DNA of 64,000 nt from Dactylorhiza incarnata. Lineage: Eukaryota; Streptophyta; Magnoliopsida; Asparagales; Orchidaceae. Made by a program: the position numbers and the translations under genes. Positions 23,157-34,668 of this stretch are shown here, piece after piece. The notes beneath the pieces are model-generated. The model saw only the letters and a program-made list of their open reading frames with translations. It had not been told where the DNA came from and searched no databases. The first letter of the stretch is position 1. Each line of letters starts with the position of its first letter. The stretch is taken from assembly GCA_033032865.1 (NCBI GenBank), contig JAWHQI010000273.1, positions 3,162,001-3,226,000 of the forward strand, written 5' to 3'.

Positions 23157-23255
23157 GAGGGGCCAATCCATTTTGGTCCTTGGAACTCGAAGTTCATCTA
23201 CCGGATTTCTTCTTGGAGCATCTTGGTTGAGTATTGACTCAATCCCAGAAAGGGA
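23157..23255 (+). repeat. LTR of E2, distal fragment
   Basis: cttggaactcgaagttcat and cttggagcatcttggttgag match the reverse complement of the E1 LTR at 10380-10470, so this continues the E2 LTR interrupted at 13858. It is lost about 140 bases before its expected end. Confidence 0.85.
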
Positions 23256-23274
23256 TATCGTATATCTGTCCACA

Positions 23275-23730
23275 CGAAGAGTACTACGTAGAGTCCTAAG
23301 AAGACCCAACATTGACCTATAAAGAGTCCTAAGTAGAGTCCTAAGAAGAGTGCTACAAAGAGTACTACGAAGAGTCCAACAATGAGTCCTAAGAAGAGTC
23401 CTACGAAGAGTCCAGCAAAGAGTCATAAAAAGAGTCCTAGAAAGAGTCCTAGAAAGAGTCTTATGAAGAGTGTTACGAAGAGTCCTATGAAGAGTCCTAA
23501 GAAGAGTTCTACGAAGAGTCCAATGATGAGTCCTACGAATAGTTTTATGAAGATTCCTAAGTAGGGTCCTACGAAGAGTCCAATGAAGAGTCTTAACAAG
23601 TTTTATAAGAAGAGTCCTAAGAAGAATCCTATGAAGCGTCCTACGAAGAGTCCTTAGAATAGTCCTATTAAGAGTCCACCAAAAAGTCCTACGAAGAGTT
23701 CTATGATGATTCCTACGGTTTTGCTAAAAG
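23275..23730. repeat. 12-bp minisatellite (AAGAGTCCTAMG)
   Basis: About 35 degenerate copies of a 12-base unit (consensus aagagtcctaag/acg). The plus strand can be read as a Lys-Ser-Pro repeat at 23382-23564, but no gene context supports coding. Confidence 0.85.
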
Positions 23731-24285
23731 TCGACCTCAACTTTTCGATCTGAATTACCGGCCCTGGCAGTGACTATGTTATGAGACCGCCCAGACCATC
23801 TGTTTCATCTTCGGAAAAATCTCCAAGGCACATGCGGTTAATTTCCAGCGAGACCACATGACCGCGTTGTCTGAAGATCTATCTCTGTTTGCTATTTGCA
23901 CCCCATGTATCTTCTCTTCTCTGCCTCGGTTCTCCTGGCAACACGCTATTTTTGGACCTGCCCATTTGTTCAGGCCCCCGCATATATAAATAGAGGGGTA
24001 GGGGTACCAAAAAGGGATTTTTTGGATTCGATCCTCCATCTTATGACCTGTATAAGCGGTCTTAAATTTTGTCACTTTTCTACGTCTCATCCTGACCTAT
24101 TTTAGACCATCCTGTATCCCTTTTCTGATCAATCAAAATAGGTGTTTACTCAACAACCTCTCTTCTGGCATCCTTTAGCCCAAGTAACCGGCACTCCATA
24201 GTTTCCCCTCATCCTTATGAAGTGTGAGTTTTGGACGTACAGTTTTTGTACCAATAGATCAAATACGCGACCTCCTTAGAAGCTC
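23731..24285 (+). repeat. probable LTR and leader of R
   Basis: Contains gagaccgcccagacc, then caggcccccgcatatataaatag, which parallels taggcccccgagcctataaatag at 63784 in N. Boundaries are not resolved. No coding frame is supported. Confidence 0.5.
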
Positions 24286-24302
24286 TTGCAGACATACACG
24301 AT

Positions 24303-25482
24303 GTCAAACTGCGAAATACAGCCTGCTAACAGTCACCCTACGAGTAGTGTGACCTCCTTAGAAGCTCTTGCGCTTCACGTTGATCTCTGCCTCAAGCAAG
24401 CTCGCCGAGAGGCCGCCCAGGCTCGGAATGAGACCGCCCGGCAGCTTGAAGCCATGAATCAGATCTTGGCTATGATATCTTAGAGGATCATTCCATAGAA
24501 TGATCTGGTCTCCTCCCCTGATCCCCTAGCTGGCAGTCATGCTCCTGACTGCGCGATCCCTATGTCCGTAACTCCTCTGTAGTCTTATGCTGAGGAGTTC
24601 GCAGCTCGTCGAGACTTCTTTAGAGCAGCTGCTCAGGGAACCCCAACCCGAGTGCTAAATTTTTAGGAAGACTATGTCTATCCTCCAACTTCAGCTGCTC
24701 CCCCTTTTTCTGATCCTTTCGATGCTATTGAAGCGGAGAAGCCTACTCCCTTCACTTATAGAGTTCATTGAGAGCCTATTCCCAACTGCTTCAGGGAGTC
24801 TTGTTTGCCAATGTTTACCGAGGAGAGTGATCCCCGTCTCTCACCTTTAGGCTTTCGAGCCTATTATCGCTCTGAGGTCTCTCTCAAATGTGATTAGGTG
24901 CAAGCTTTCGATAACCTCCTTAGATGGGAAAGCACGGGAGTGGTTTTACAAACTACCTCCCTAGTCCATCACATTCTTTGCCGCTCTGAGGCAAGAGCTC
25001 CTTTTAAGGTTTGCAACCTCAAGGAAAATTTAGAGTAGCCCCGCATCCCTCTTCAGAATTAAGCAAGGAGAAAGAGAGACCCTAACTCGCTTTGTGGATC
25101 GCTTCCATAAGGAGATCCTTGGAATGCGGGACATCGATCCCACTCTCTATATGGTGGCTTTGGTGAATGGCGTCCAAGAGGGACCTCTTAAGTTTGAAGT
25201 CACCACCCAGGAATCTAGCTCTAACCAAGAGCTAAACAACATCACAAATTGATTCATAGAAGGGGAAATCAGTAACCCCAACTATGTTTCCAACTTGACA
25301 TCCAGAGCTAGTCAGAAGGGCATTGCTGGTTTCTATCCTACACAGAAGTCGACGAAACCTCCTAGTCAAGTGTTCCAACCTACCGCTTAAAAGGGGAGTA
25401 ACATCCACCATCACAGTTCGTATTAGGGTCATCAGCAGTTCCAGCATAAGGGACCTCTACTACCAACCCCAACAGCTCCATC
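24303..25482 (+). pseudogene. gag, first part (R)
   Basis: The start MSNCEIQPANSH leads to a helical Arg/Ala/Glu-rich stretch. Through many stops and shifts the Retrotrans_gag core can be followed: AREWFYKLPP near 24930, LFRIKQGERETLTRFVDRFH near 25050, MVALVNGVQEGPLKFEV near 25150-25200. The LTR-family word gagaccgcccgg lies in frame near 24433. The copy is dead. Confidence 0.75.
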
Positions 25483-25487
25483 CCCTC

Positions 25488-27110
25488 TATTGGGAAAAAA
25501 TTCTTTTGATTTAACTTAATAAATTAACTATAAGTGATTTTACCTCTTAGGGTTTATTACCCACATTTTATAGTAAGGGTAATCTGGTCATTAGATGTCT
25601 TAGGATGTCACACTCAACTTAGAGTGTCAGGGGCAAGACAAAGCAATCACAAAATAAGTTAAGATAACACTTGCGGCGAATAAAATACGATGCAACTTCG
25701 ACTGTATATCGACGTAACTATGACTAGAAGTCGGAACAACTTATTTAGTCTTCCAATATATAAAGTCAAGTTGACGCAACGTCGAAAGGGACTCGATGCA
25801 AAAGGAAGAGCTTGTCGAAGCCATCTCAGAAGTCGACGCAACTTCGACTACAATTCAACGCAGAAAATAAGAGCTCAAGTCCAAGGCTTTAACTCGATGG
25901 ACACGTCGATAAGGAATCGGCGTAATGTCGACATCTTAGTTCAACCAAAATGAGAATAAATTTGAGGCTACGTAAATAAGAACTCAGAGGTGCGTCGACA
26001 TGAAGATTGATGATGTCGGCGTAGAGTCAGAAAAAGGAAGCTTTTTCAGCTGTCATTTTGGGACCTTTTCAGAAGGACCACTAGGCTAGAGACAGTTCTC
26101 CAACGGCTCGTATGTTTCCAAGAATAGAATGATGCTTATCAGGACACAACAAATTACTTTTCGAAGGTATTCAAAATGAATGCACGGGTCGAGAACAAAA
26201 GGAGAAACAAAATTAGGTGGGTAAGAGGAATTCCTTTTCAGGACAAGCCAAAAGAAGAATGGTTTTTGAAAACTCAATCATACACAATAAGTATGCAAAG
26301 AGAGGAGAAGCAAAAAAAAACAATTCAGTTATCACATTATTATGTCTGTTGAATAGGGTCTTCATCTTCTTCCCTCTCAAACCCTAAAATACAGATATAC
26401 AGAATTGCTCTCTCTGCACAGGAAGTTATATGTTGCTTCTTCTTCATCATTATACAACAACAGAACTACAACAGGTGCTGAGAGAAAAGGATCAAGCAAA
26501 ACAACCCTTGCAAATCATCACTATCATAAGCAATGGTTCATCATTTCAGATCCAGTGAAAGAACGACAGAAGCAGCATCAGAGCTTCTGAAGAATTCTGA
26601 GAACATAATTCTTACCTTCTCCCTCTTATCTTCATCTTACTATTTCCATAACTTGTAAAAGAGTTTTAAGAATCCCTTTTCCAAAGGATTCAGTGGTTCA
26701 AGATCTCCTTATCAAAAGATCTTTGGTTCTAAGAGTCTCCTTACCAAAACACTTAGTGGTTCAAGATCTCCTTATAAAAAGATCTTTGGTTCTAAGAGTC
26801 TCCTTGTCAAAAAACTCGGTCACAGGTTGTGTAATTCTACCAGAGAGGTAGAAGAGAGGACTACCCAAATTTTGGGGAACCTCTAGAAAACTCCTTGTGT
26901 ATTTGATGTGATTTTTTGTGCTGTCCCATTTACTTTTTCTGTGTTCATTTTCAGCAAACTTTATTTCATTTATTCTGCCTTTGATTTTGTTGTGTGAATA
27001 ATACCTTAGTATTTTTATTGTGTGTGCACTATTAGGGTAGAAAATAATTTAATCTCTACTTACCCCCCTCCCCCTCTAGAGAATTCTTAGAGGCACACTG
27101 TGCACTTTCA
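25488..27110 (+). repeat. solo LTR of the D family (1623 bp)
   Basis: Starts TATTGGGAAAA (TG mutated to TA) and ends GCACTTTCA, matching the LTRs of D at 40666 and 60240. The 5-base duplication ccctc flanks it at 25483-25487 and 27111-27115. No internal sequence remains, so it formed by LTR-LTR recombination. It interrupts the gag of R. Confidence 0.95.
25673..26030. repeat. word array in solo LTR (GTCGACGCAACTTCGAC type)
   Basis: Variants of cgatgcaacttcgac and tcgacgcaacttcgac, as in the LTRs of D. Confidence 0.75.
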
Positions 27111-27115
27111 CCCTC

Positions 27116-27580
27116 AACCAACACCTATTCGTCAGGTCCAGTTCTGCAAGCCGCCTCTCCCGACCTCATCTCAGACTTCAGCCATCTTTCAAGGACTCTC
27201 AAGAGTCTTTTACCGAGCTCAATCTGTCCACGAGCGAGGTAGTGCAAATCCTCCTAAAGTTGTTTTTTTTAAAGGCCTGCTCCTCTACAGTAAGATCACA
27301 AGTCTAGAAATCTCTCCCTACTATGAACATCATAGGGAGAGCGGGCATTTCACAGAATATTGTCGAGCTCTTCGCATGTTGGTAGAGAAGCTCCTGAAAG
27401 AAGGAAAGCTACAGGACATGGACCTGAAAGGAGATTCTGCAAAAGCTTTGACCTCTAAGAGCAAAGTGGTAGCAGAAACTCACTGGGAGTGTGAGGAAGT
27501 AGAGGACGTTGGCCACTTAGGCAATTTTGGTTATCTAAATGAATGTGTGGAAGCCAACGATGAGGGTGCTTTTTCCCTTA
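27116..27580 (+). pseudogene. gag, distal part with zinc-finger-like motif (R)
   Basis: Continues the gag interrupted at 25482. The open frame shows SPYYEHHRESGHFTEYC, followed by a basic helix (LVEKLLKEGKLQD). This C/H-x-GH-x-C pattern before a LI/EGxLQ helix is characteristic of Tat-type gag; the first Cys is replaced by Tyr. The next domain should be protease but the frame runs into a CT microsatellite. Confidence 0.75.
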
Positions 27581-27584
27581 AGTT

Positions 27585-27607
27585 ATCTCTCTCTCTCTCT
27601 CTCTCAT
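27585..27607. repeat. CT microsatellite
   Basis: About 22 bases of (TC)n at the end of the R gag frame; probable junction region. Confidence 0.8.
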
Positions 27608-27639
27608 GTTTTCATGTAAATTTCTTCTAACTTTTCATA

Positions 27640-28583
27640 CAATTGTCTAGTGTAAGCTTGTAATATCTTCCGTTTTCTAGTGTTGTAATCTATCTTAAGG
27701 CATGTAAGCACTATGTTTTTCAATAAAATTTAGCTTTGCTTTCCTTCATTTTCTCTCTCTACCTTTAGTTAATTTTTCATGCATTCTTATTTCTATTTAT
27801 TTTTATCCTACACCATGATTAACTAATTTCTCATTAGCGCTCGATCGAGATGATCCGAGGATGAAATAATCATGTTATGAACTTCTAGCTCTCCTTTTCC
27901 ATTTACGTAAACATTTTTGATTTACCCTTGATTTTTAATTAAGTGAGACCATATTTTCGATATATGTTTTTTCTAAGGTTTTTGTGCTTAGTTAGCCGAG
28001 AGGCTCAAAGTATGAATCGACCCCTCAAGGATAAAGAGAGTTGCACACAACTCTCAAGAGAGGATGAAGTAAATCACCCAGATTGGAATCAAATCCAACA
28101 ATGGGGTTCACAACGTAATGCAAGTTGTAAGCATTCGATTATAGAACGAGAGTTCGGTCGAATTTTCCTAAACTTTGTTGGGCATTTCCCTCGAGAGTGG
28201 AATTTTCAAGCTTTGGGAACCTCCATGGACAAGTAGTTTATTTAAAAGGTATAAGATTTATTTTTAGCTACTTTTGATTATTCTCATGCCGAGGTGATTC
28301 AAGATTGAGCACTAATCTTTTTTATCATTATTTAAGCTTTGCTTTAAATTGCAATTTGTCTCTCTTTTTATTTAAGTAAAAACTAAAAAAATCACTTGAT
28401 AAGATAATAGTTTCCTCCTTAAAGTAGAAGTAATCAACACGCCCCGAGGAATATGACCTTGATATTTTTTAAATTTCCTATATTATAGACGATAATGTAC
28501 ACTTTCCTTCATTTGATATAGGTTTGGAGAATATCATCACACTTACCTCGCTTTGCATTTTCCAAACATCAATTTTAAACATC
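27640..28583 (+). repeat. probable 5' LTR of A
   Basis: The sequence ahead of the primer site, ending aacatca. An AATAAA occurs at 27723. The start cannot be placed from one copy. A 97-codon frame at 27943 has no recognisable content. Confidence 0.5.
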
Positions 28584-28589
28584 ATGTTT

Positions 28590-28607
28590 TGGCGTCATTG
28601 ACGGGGA
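28590..28607 (+). promoter_or_regulatory. primer binding site, tRNA-Asp type (A)
   Basis: TGGCGTCATTGACGGGGA matches the Athila tRNA-Asp site TGGCGCCGTTGCCGGGGA at 15 of 18 positions. Two of the three changes are transitions. Confidence 0.8.
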
Positions 28608-28914
28608 GTAGGGTAGATATTTTGAAAAGAGGATAACTATTAATTTATCATTTTTTCTAGTTTCAAAAAAAATTCATAATGGTGTAATTTAAATCTTTGA
28701 AAGGGACGTTTGGGCTATCATCCCAACACACCTCCTAGTACCAGTGAGAAACATTAATGAGGTATACCTCGGGAACTTCAAGACTAACTTAATCCGCCTA
28801 AAAAGAAAAAATATAATAATTAAGTTTTTCTATTTCTTTTGTTTTATTTATTATTCTCTCTCCTTTCTATTTCTCTTTCTTTTTTTCTTCTATCCCCTTT
28901 ACTTTTTTTAGTGT

Positions 28915-30303
28915 ATGGCCCGAGGTAGCTCTTCGAATATTCTTTTTGATCATGAGAACGAGCGAACCATTTTGTAGAGCCAATATTTCATGATCAGGAT
29001 ACGCACTTAGCATTCGAAGAGTCGATCGGGGACACTACAATAGAAAATATGGAGCATAATGTGCCCAATCCTAATGAGGCCCAACAAAGGACCATGTCCT
29101 ATTATGCCCGACCGAATTTGGAAGGCACACAGTTAAGTATTATCTGCCCCGCGGTGGAAAAAATAACTTTGAGATCAAGTCTAGCATCATACAAATGGTA
29201 CAACAATCAGTGACCTTTGATGGCCTTCCGAACGAAGATCCAAACTCCCACATCTCTAACTTTCTCAAAATTTGTGACACTTTCAAAATCAATTGTGTAA
29301 CTGATGAAGCCATTTGTTAACGTCTTTTTCCTTTTTCTTTGCGGTCTAACGCCAAGCAGTGGTTGGGCTCCCTTCCTAAGGAGTCCATCACTACATGGGC
29401 CGATATGGCAGAAAAATATCTTACAAAATATTTATCGCCTGCAAAGACCACAAAAATGCGCACAGATATTGCCTCATTTATGCAAATTGACTCGGAGACT
29501 CTCTATGATACATGAGAGAACTTAAAGGAGCTATTGCGTAGATTCCCTCACCATGCACTACCTACTTGGCAACAAGTACAAATATTTTATAATTGCTTGA
29601 ATTTCCAAACAAGGCAGATGATTGATGCAACTGCTGGGGGTACTTAATAAAAAGACCTCGCAGACCGCTCAATTGCTTTTTGAGGAGATGACCATGAATG
29701 TGTATCAAAGGAACATGCCCCGAGTGCGGCCTAACAAGCTGTCCATTTATTTTGAAATAGACGCTACTTAAAATTTAGCTTTACAAGTTGAGTGCTTAAC
29801 AAAGCAAGTGGTGGAGATGTCTGTTTCCTCCGCCACTCCTCCTTGGGTAAATAATGTAATAATCGAAGATAAGGTTGACTACATGGGAAATCTGCGTGGG
29901 CCTTCCTATAACTCGAACACCTCTCCGTATAACAATAGTTGTAATGTGGGTTGTAGGAATCATCCGAATTTCTCATGAAGCAACCAAGGAAATGCTCAGC
30001 ACCCTCTAAATCTTAATCAACCTCAAAACATAACTCCACCTAGTTGTACACCGCAACAACAAAAGCCCTCTCCACTTGAAGAGGTCTTTGCAAAATTTAT
30101 TTCTACAAATGAATCGAACATCTGGAACATCACCGGATCGATCAAAAAATTAGAGAATCAAGTAGGGCAGCTAGCGGGAATATTTTCCGAGCATCATCAA
30201 GGATCTCTACTGAGAATTACTGAACCAAATCCAAGGGAAAGCGCGAACATGGTTACCCTCTACAGCGGAAAGGATGTTGTTTCAAAACAGGATAAACCCT
30301 AGG
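28915..30303 (+). pseudogene. gag (A, Athila)
   Basis: ATG at 28915 opens MARGSSSNILF. The gag core follows through stops and frameshifts: IQMVQQSVTFDGLPNEDPN near 29190, NAKQWLGSLPKESITTWADM near 29350, DTENLKELLRRFPHH-type text near 29510, and a Gln/Asn/Pro-rich tail near 29990-30070. About ten stops mark long decay. Confidence 0.85.
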
Positions 30304-30335
30304 TACTTCCCTCTCCTCCTATTTTATCTTCAAAT

Positions 30336-30818
30336 TTGCCCGCTATGTTAGCTCCGCACGCTTCTAGTTCAAATATTTCGTATCCGTCTAAGCTTAGGAG
30401 CAAGTGCGCCGAGAAAAATTACAAAAAGTTTTTAGAAATTTCAAAACAAATTCATATTTATGTTCCCTTCTGTGAGGCTATCTCTCAAATGCCGAAGTAT
30501 GTGAAATATGTCAAGGAGTTGCTCTCCAAAAAAAAGAAACTTGATGATATCTCGCATATTTCCCTACACTCAAAATGCTCCATGGTTATACTTAAAAAAT
30601 TGACCCAAAAAGGAAATGAATCGGGACGGTTCTCCATCCCATGTCTATTTGGTAATTTATTAGTAAAACACGCCTTAGCTGATCTTGGAGCAAGTATAAA
30701 TCTTATGCCTTTTTATTTATTTAAAAATTTAGGTTTAGGAGATCCTAGCCCTACCAGAATGAGTATCCAACTTGCATATCATGTTGGGAATATTTCCCTC
30801 AATGTTCCCTTGATTTGA
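30336..30818 (+). pseudogene. protease region (A, Athila)
   Basis: A 160-codon open stretch. The linker (KNYKKFLEISKQIHIYVPF) precedes the aspartic protease: FSIPCLFGNLLVKHALADLG then ASINLMPF, with the active site in DLGAS (usual DLGAS in Athila), followed by LGDPSPTRMSIQLA. It stops at 30816, 20 bases before the C insertion. Confidence 0.88.
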
Positions 30819-30944
30819 AGAGGCATCACTCACAATGTTAAGTACATATTGTATTTGATAAACCCTATATTGCATCATGGCAATGCAGGGTGAAGTTATT
30901 CCAAGCATTGGGATAATGTCAGTGGTTTACTGTCAAAACTGTTG

Positions 30945-31135
30945 AGACGAGCTCACTGTCTTAGCTGAACCGCTGAGACGAGGCTAGGATCCGCTGAGAA
31001 GGGGTCTCCCTCAGCTGAGCTGCAGATAGTCAAAATCCGCTGAGAAGACAATCTGTATTAGCAGATCCGCTGAGACCAAGACAGCTAAACCGCTGAGACT
31101 GAAGGCTGTCTCAGCCCAACAACTGAGACAAATTC
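30945..31135. repeat. word array in C LTR (CCGCTGAGAC type)
   Basis: At least seven copies of CCGCTGAGA, with complementary partners such as TCTCAGC and CTCAGCTGAG. The same words recur after pol at 37990-38140. Confidence 0.85.
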
Positions 31136-32105
31136 AAATCTGAAAGATGACACTACCGGTATTTTCTTTTGGCGCAAATAGTTGTAAAGGAAGATAATGT
31201 ATTCTATCCTTCTCCATACTATTTCAGGGCCCTCCTTAATGTTGTTGAAGATAGAAGAGCTATAAAATAACAACTAAGGGAATTTTAGAAAGTGCTGGTG
31301 TGCTAAGTGCTGGATAGAGGTGAAAGCTTTATACTATTCCATTGATGGCTTCCACAAACTATCTCCTTCTACTTCTTAAACCCGCAAGAAGATACAGGGA
31401 GAGAAGATAACTCTTCTATCCATAAGAGCAAGATGATATTTCCTTATCTACTAAATAGGAGGATCAGATAGGAGCATGGTTTGAAGATTTACAATTCAGC
31501 CCTGCTTCAAGGCAACACCGCCAGTGCATCTACAACAGAAGACAATAAGCTGAACTAAACATCATTGATGTCATCTGTTGCATGCAAATCTTATAACCCA
31601 TGTAAGAACACTTCTGCTCTGAGATTGTAGGGCATTCTGCCTGAGGTGTAGGACTGGTAAGCCTGATTTGTAAGGTTGTTAAGCCTGAGTAGATATAGGG
31701 CTATTGTGCCTGAGAAGTAGAGTTGAAAGCTTGAGTGTAGGATCTCTGTACAGATCTGAGGTAGGGTCTCCCCATAGGCATGAGGTAGGAAATCAAGGGG
31801 ATTTCTGAGCTGTAGGAGTGGGAGCACTCTCAGTTTGTAGGACTGGTTATCTTGAGGTAGGGTTTGGAGGAAACCTGAGAGATCCTGAGAGACTTGTGTT
31901 GTAAGCTCTTGAAGCTGAGATTGGAGGTGTTTACCTTGTCTAACATACTGTTATAAAGGTGTAGAGGGAAAGTGGACTACCCATTGACACATTGTCTTGG
32001 GGAACCACTATAGATAGTTGTGTGCTTTCTGTGTTGTGCTTTTGTTTTCTTAATTATATCTAGCTACTACTAGCAATAAAAAGGAAAATCAAAGGGTCCT
32101 ATTTA

Positions 32106-32132
32106 CCCCCCCCCCCCCCCCCCCCCCCCCCC
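32106..32132 (+). repeat. poly-C tract in C LTR
   Basis: 27 consecutive C, the expanded form of a C-run-plus-TCTA block found near the end of the B, D and solo LTRs. Confidence 0.9.
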
Positions 32133-32170
32133 TCTAGGAAAATTAGACTGCAAATCTATAAACTATCAAG

Positions 32171-32182
32171 TGGTATCAGAGG
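32171..32182 (+). promoter_or_regulatory. primer binding site, tRNA-iMet type (C)
   Basis: TGGTATCAGAGG two bases after the LTR end; fits tRNA-iMet except the last base. Confidence 0.92.
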
Positions 32183-32249
32183 GAGGTTGGTAAAAAAGGA
32201 CATAATAGTCTGACCAGATCCTACATAAGTGTAGTCAAATCTAAATCTG

Positions 32250-33775
32250 ATGACTACCACTGGAGGTCAGAAGGACATGGGGTCAATGGACTTGCCCATA
32301 CGCAAAAAAGGAAACTTTTGGAATTTGGAAGCAAAGGGTTAGGCTGTTCATGGAAGCCTCAGACCCTAGGATTTATATTACTGTCTAGGAGGATCCCTTT
32401 GTCTTCACAAAGACCTCCACTATTGATCCTACAAGACAGGTAGCCAAGTCATATGCTGTAGTGACAAAGGAAGAAATTGCACTGGCCACAATGGATAAAA
32501 GAGCACAAAATATAATAGTCAATGCAATTAATGATACACTAATTGTGTACATGGAAGGTACTGAAGTATAGTGGGATCATAGGAAATCCCTCCATAATCA
32601 GGAGTATGAAGCCTTCAGGCAACAAAGCCTGGAATGTATAGCTTACTGCTATGAGAGGTTCTTCAGAATAGTGAATGAGCTGAGGACCCATGAAAGGGTC
32701 TTCACTCATTATGAGCTGAATGAGAAATTCTTAAGATATCTAGCTAAAGATTGGGATACCAAGATTTGTCCTAAAAGAGATGTGGAAAAGATGGGTGAGA
32801 CTCCTCCCCACACTCTAATTGGAAAGCTGCTCTCCTAGGAAGGGAGACGACAGTGGATCTCAAAGTTGAGAGCTCTAAGAAGAGCAAAGCAAGGATGCCT
32901 TTACCACCAAGAAGGGTTGCTAGCTCAAAAAATTCTTAACCCAGCACATCAGAAAGCATCTCATCAGATGAGGAGTTTGCTGCCTTCTCAAGTCATTTAA
33001 AGAAGCTGATGAGGAGGAAGCAATGGAAGAACAAACCTTCCTCCTCCTCACATCCTAGGAAAGATCACAGCAGGTTTGAAAGGCAGCACCCCAAGGGGGA
33101 CATGTATGATCCTAGACATGTTAAACATGTTTCAAATAATATTATTTGTTATTGTTGTAGCAAGCCTGGACATGTCATAGTTGACTCTTCAGTCAAGAGG
33201 AAGGAGAAAGGTGATAAGAAAGCTCATCACCATAAAGGAAGGAAGGGTGAAAAATCCTTCCTAGCTAAGAAGGAGAAAAGCTGGAGTGAATCTGAGTCAT
33301 CATCCTCAGATTCAGAAGAAGAAGAAGAGGAAGACTACATTGGGATATTTGTAGCTGAAGAGGATGAGGAATTTCCTGCTTCAAAGGTTAGCATCAGGGC
33401 CCCTCTGTCAGACTCAGACAATAACATAGAGGAGGATGAAGAGGATAAAGAACACCATAGCTTAATGGCCATAACAGATGATGATGAAGAAAGTCAGGAC
33501 AATCCTGACAAGGTACCTACTCGTTTCCCTTCTTCTGATTATGAGTCAATGCCAGATTTTAAAGCATGCTCAGAATCTGAAGTGGTTGTCAATCAATTGA
33601 TTTACATGTATGATTCACTATTGGATGCTTTGAAAAAGAGTAAGAAGCTAGCCAAGAGGCATGCTCAGGAAATTGCCTCCCTTCAGCTGGCTAAGCAAGA
33701 TTGCACTGAGTCTTCTACCCTGGTGGCTCAGATGAGTAGAGAGATAAGCCAAATCAAGGGAAATACAAAACTCTA
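32250..33775 (+). pseudogene. gag (C)
   Basis: ATG at 32250 opens MTTTGGQKDMGSMDLPI and KKGNFWNLEAKG. The copia gag text can be traced through many stops (TREEIALATMDKRAQ-type near 32480, RFFRIVNELRTHERVF near 32660). From 33009 the frame is open for 255 codons: a basic region, then a damaged knuckle CYCCSKPGHVIVDSS (last Cys lost), acidic Ser/Glu-rich blocks, and a helical end (LDALKKSKKLAKRHAQEIAS). Confidence 0.85.
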
Positions 33776-34668
33776 ATTGAGCACCATCTTCCAAAGAACA
33801 AGGTCAACAAGGACCTTGAGGAGAAGCTTCTCAAAGAAAGAGCCTAGTGGCTCAATTCTCCAAACCCAAATCTATACTACCCATCATTGACAGCTTTTCC
33901 TCCCAAACTAATAGGAGAGGACTAGGCTACAATATTGTGTCAGTGGGTGATGGGAATGGATAAAATGGCAAGACTAAGGCTAAGCCTCATACCACCATTC
34001 AAAAGGTGTTGCTTCCCTCTAATAGGTATGACCATAACAACATGTATGGTCACAGGAAGAATGGGAGTTCCTATAGGAAGGAAAATACTCCTTACTATAA
34101 TAGAATAAAGGGCATGAGGATGAGTGCTATGAAAGCTCCCCATGAAGAAATTCAAATGGCCCATTCTGGACCATTTGTTTTTGGTACTTCAGCTCCTTCA
34201 TCCAAGAATATGGATGCAAGTTCTTCCAAGTCCCTCCCAGCAAAAAAAAAGGCTGCTGTCAAGCCTATAGTCAACTCCAACAGCTCAGTCTCTGATGCCA
34301 TCAAATCTTGCCTAGCTGCCAAGCCAAGGCAAGTTGATGTCATTTATACAAAGACTGCTAAGACTGAGCATAGATTGTCTTTCAGCCAGATTATTGCCGA
34401 AAGGAATAGCATGAATTCTGATGTCTTCCCTCCTGAACATAAGCATATTGATGCTTCTTCAAAGAATGTTCAGAAGAGAAGATACAACATTCATGAATGT
34501 TGGTGCTATGGTAAGGTGGGACACTTTGGCATAGATTGTTGGAACAATCCCAACGTGCTTAATGCAAAGAAGAGCTTTCCTGCAAAGGTTGCAGTAGGTG
34601 TGAGTAAGGTTTTTCATGCTAACAATGTCCTAGGACCCAAAATCAATTGGGCTCCTAAGGTTAAATGA
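33776..34668 (+). pseudogene. gag C-terminal part with second knuckle (C)
   Basis: The open frame from 34006 carries Ser/Lys-rich spacer and a second zinc-knuckle-like motif CWCYGKVGHFGIDC near 34500, with Cys positions shifted relative to CX2C. It ends at a TGA overlapping the start of the protease frame. The two-knuckle organisation matches B and D. Confidence 0.82.

Larger units (their letters stand above)
23731..27580 (+). mobile_element. R: decayed Tat-type Ty3/gypsy, LTR-like leader and gag
   Basis: An LTR-like start with a TATA box (23983-23992), then a heavily mutated gag split by the solo LTR at 25488. The gag ends with the Tat pattern HHRESGHFTEYC. No pol is seen before the sequence changes near 27580. 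The shared GACCGCCC words and TATA context suggest it belongs to the same family as N at the right end of the window. Confidence 0.65.
27640..30835 (+). mobile_element. A: Athila-type Ty3/gypsy, 5' part
   Basis: Probable LTR, tRNA-Asp primer site (28590), leader, gag (28915) and protease (to 30818), cut by element C at 30836. Athila is named from the gag text (MARGSSSNILFDHENERT, VTFDGLPNEDPNSHI) and the protease ALADLGASINLMPF. The left border is uncertain. The remainder should lie right of the window, beyond the nested complex. Confidence 0.8.
30836..32168 (+). repeat. 5' LTR of C (1333 bp)
   Basis: From TGTTAAGTACATATTG to AAACTATCA. A TATA-like TATAAAATA lies at 31261-31269. The CCGCTGAGAC word array lies upstream of it (30945-31135). 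A 27-base C run (32106-32132) followed by TCTA lies 36 bases before the LTR end. Confidence 0.9.

Noticed and set aside
23382..23564. Lys-Ser-Pro repeat protein
   Set aside because: A product of a 12-base (four-codon) minisatellite; no start context, no neighbours, degenerate units.
27943..28236. 97-codon frame
   Set aside because: Lies in the probable Athila LTR; no similarity or conserved motif.
32106..32132. C27 as pure assembly error
   Set aside because: Related LTRs have shorter C-runs at the same place, so a run is expected; only the exact length is doubtful.
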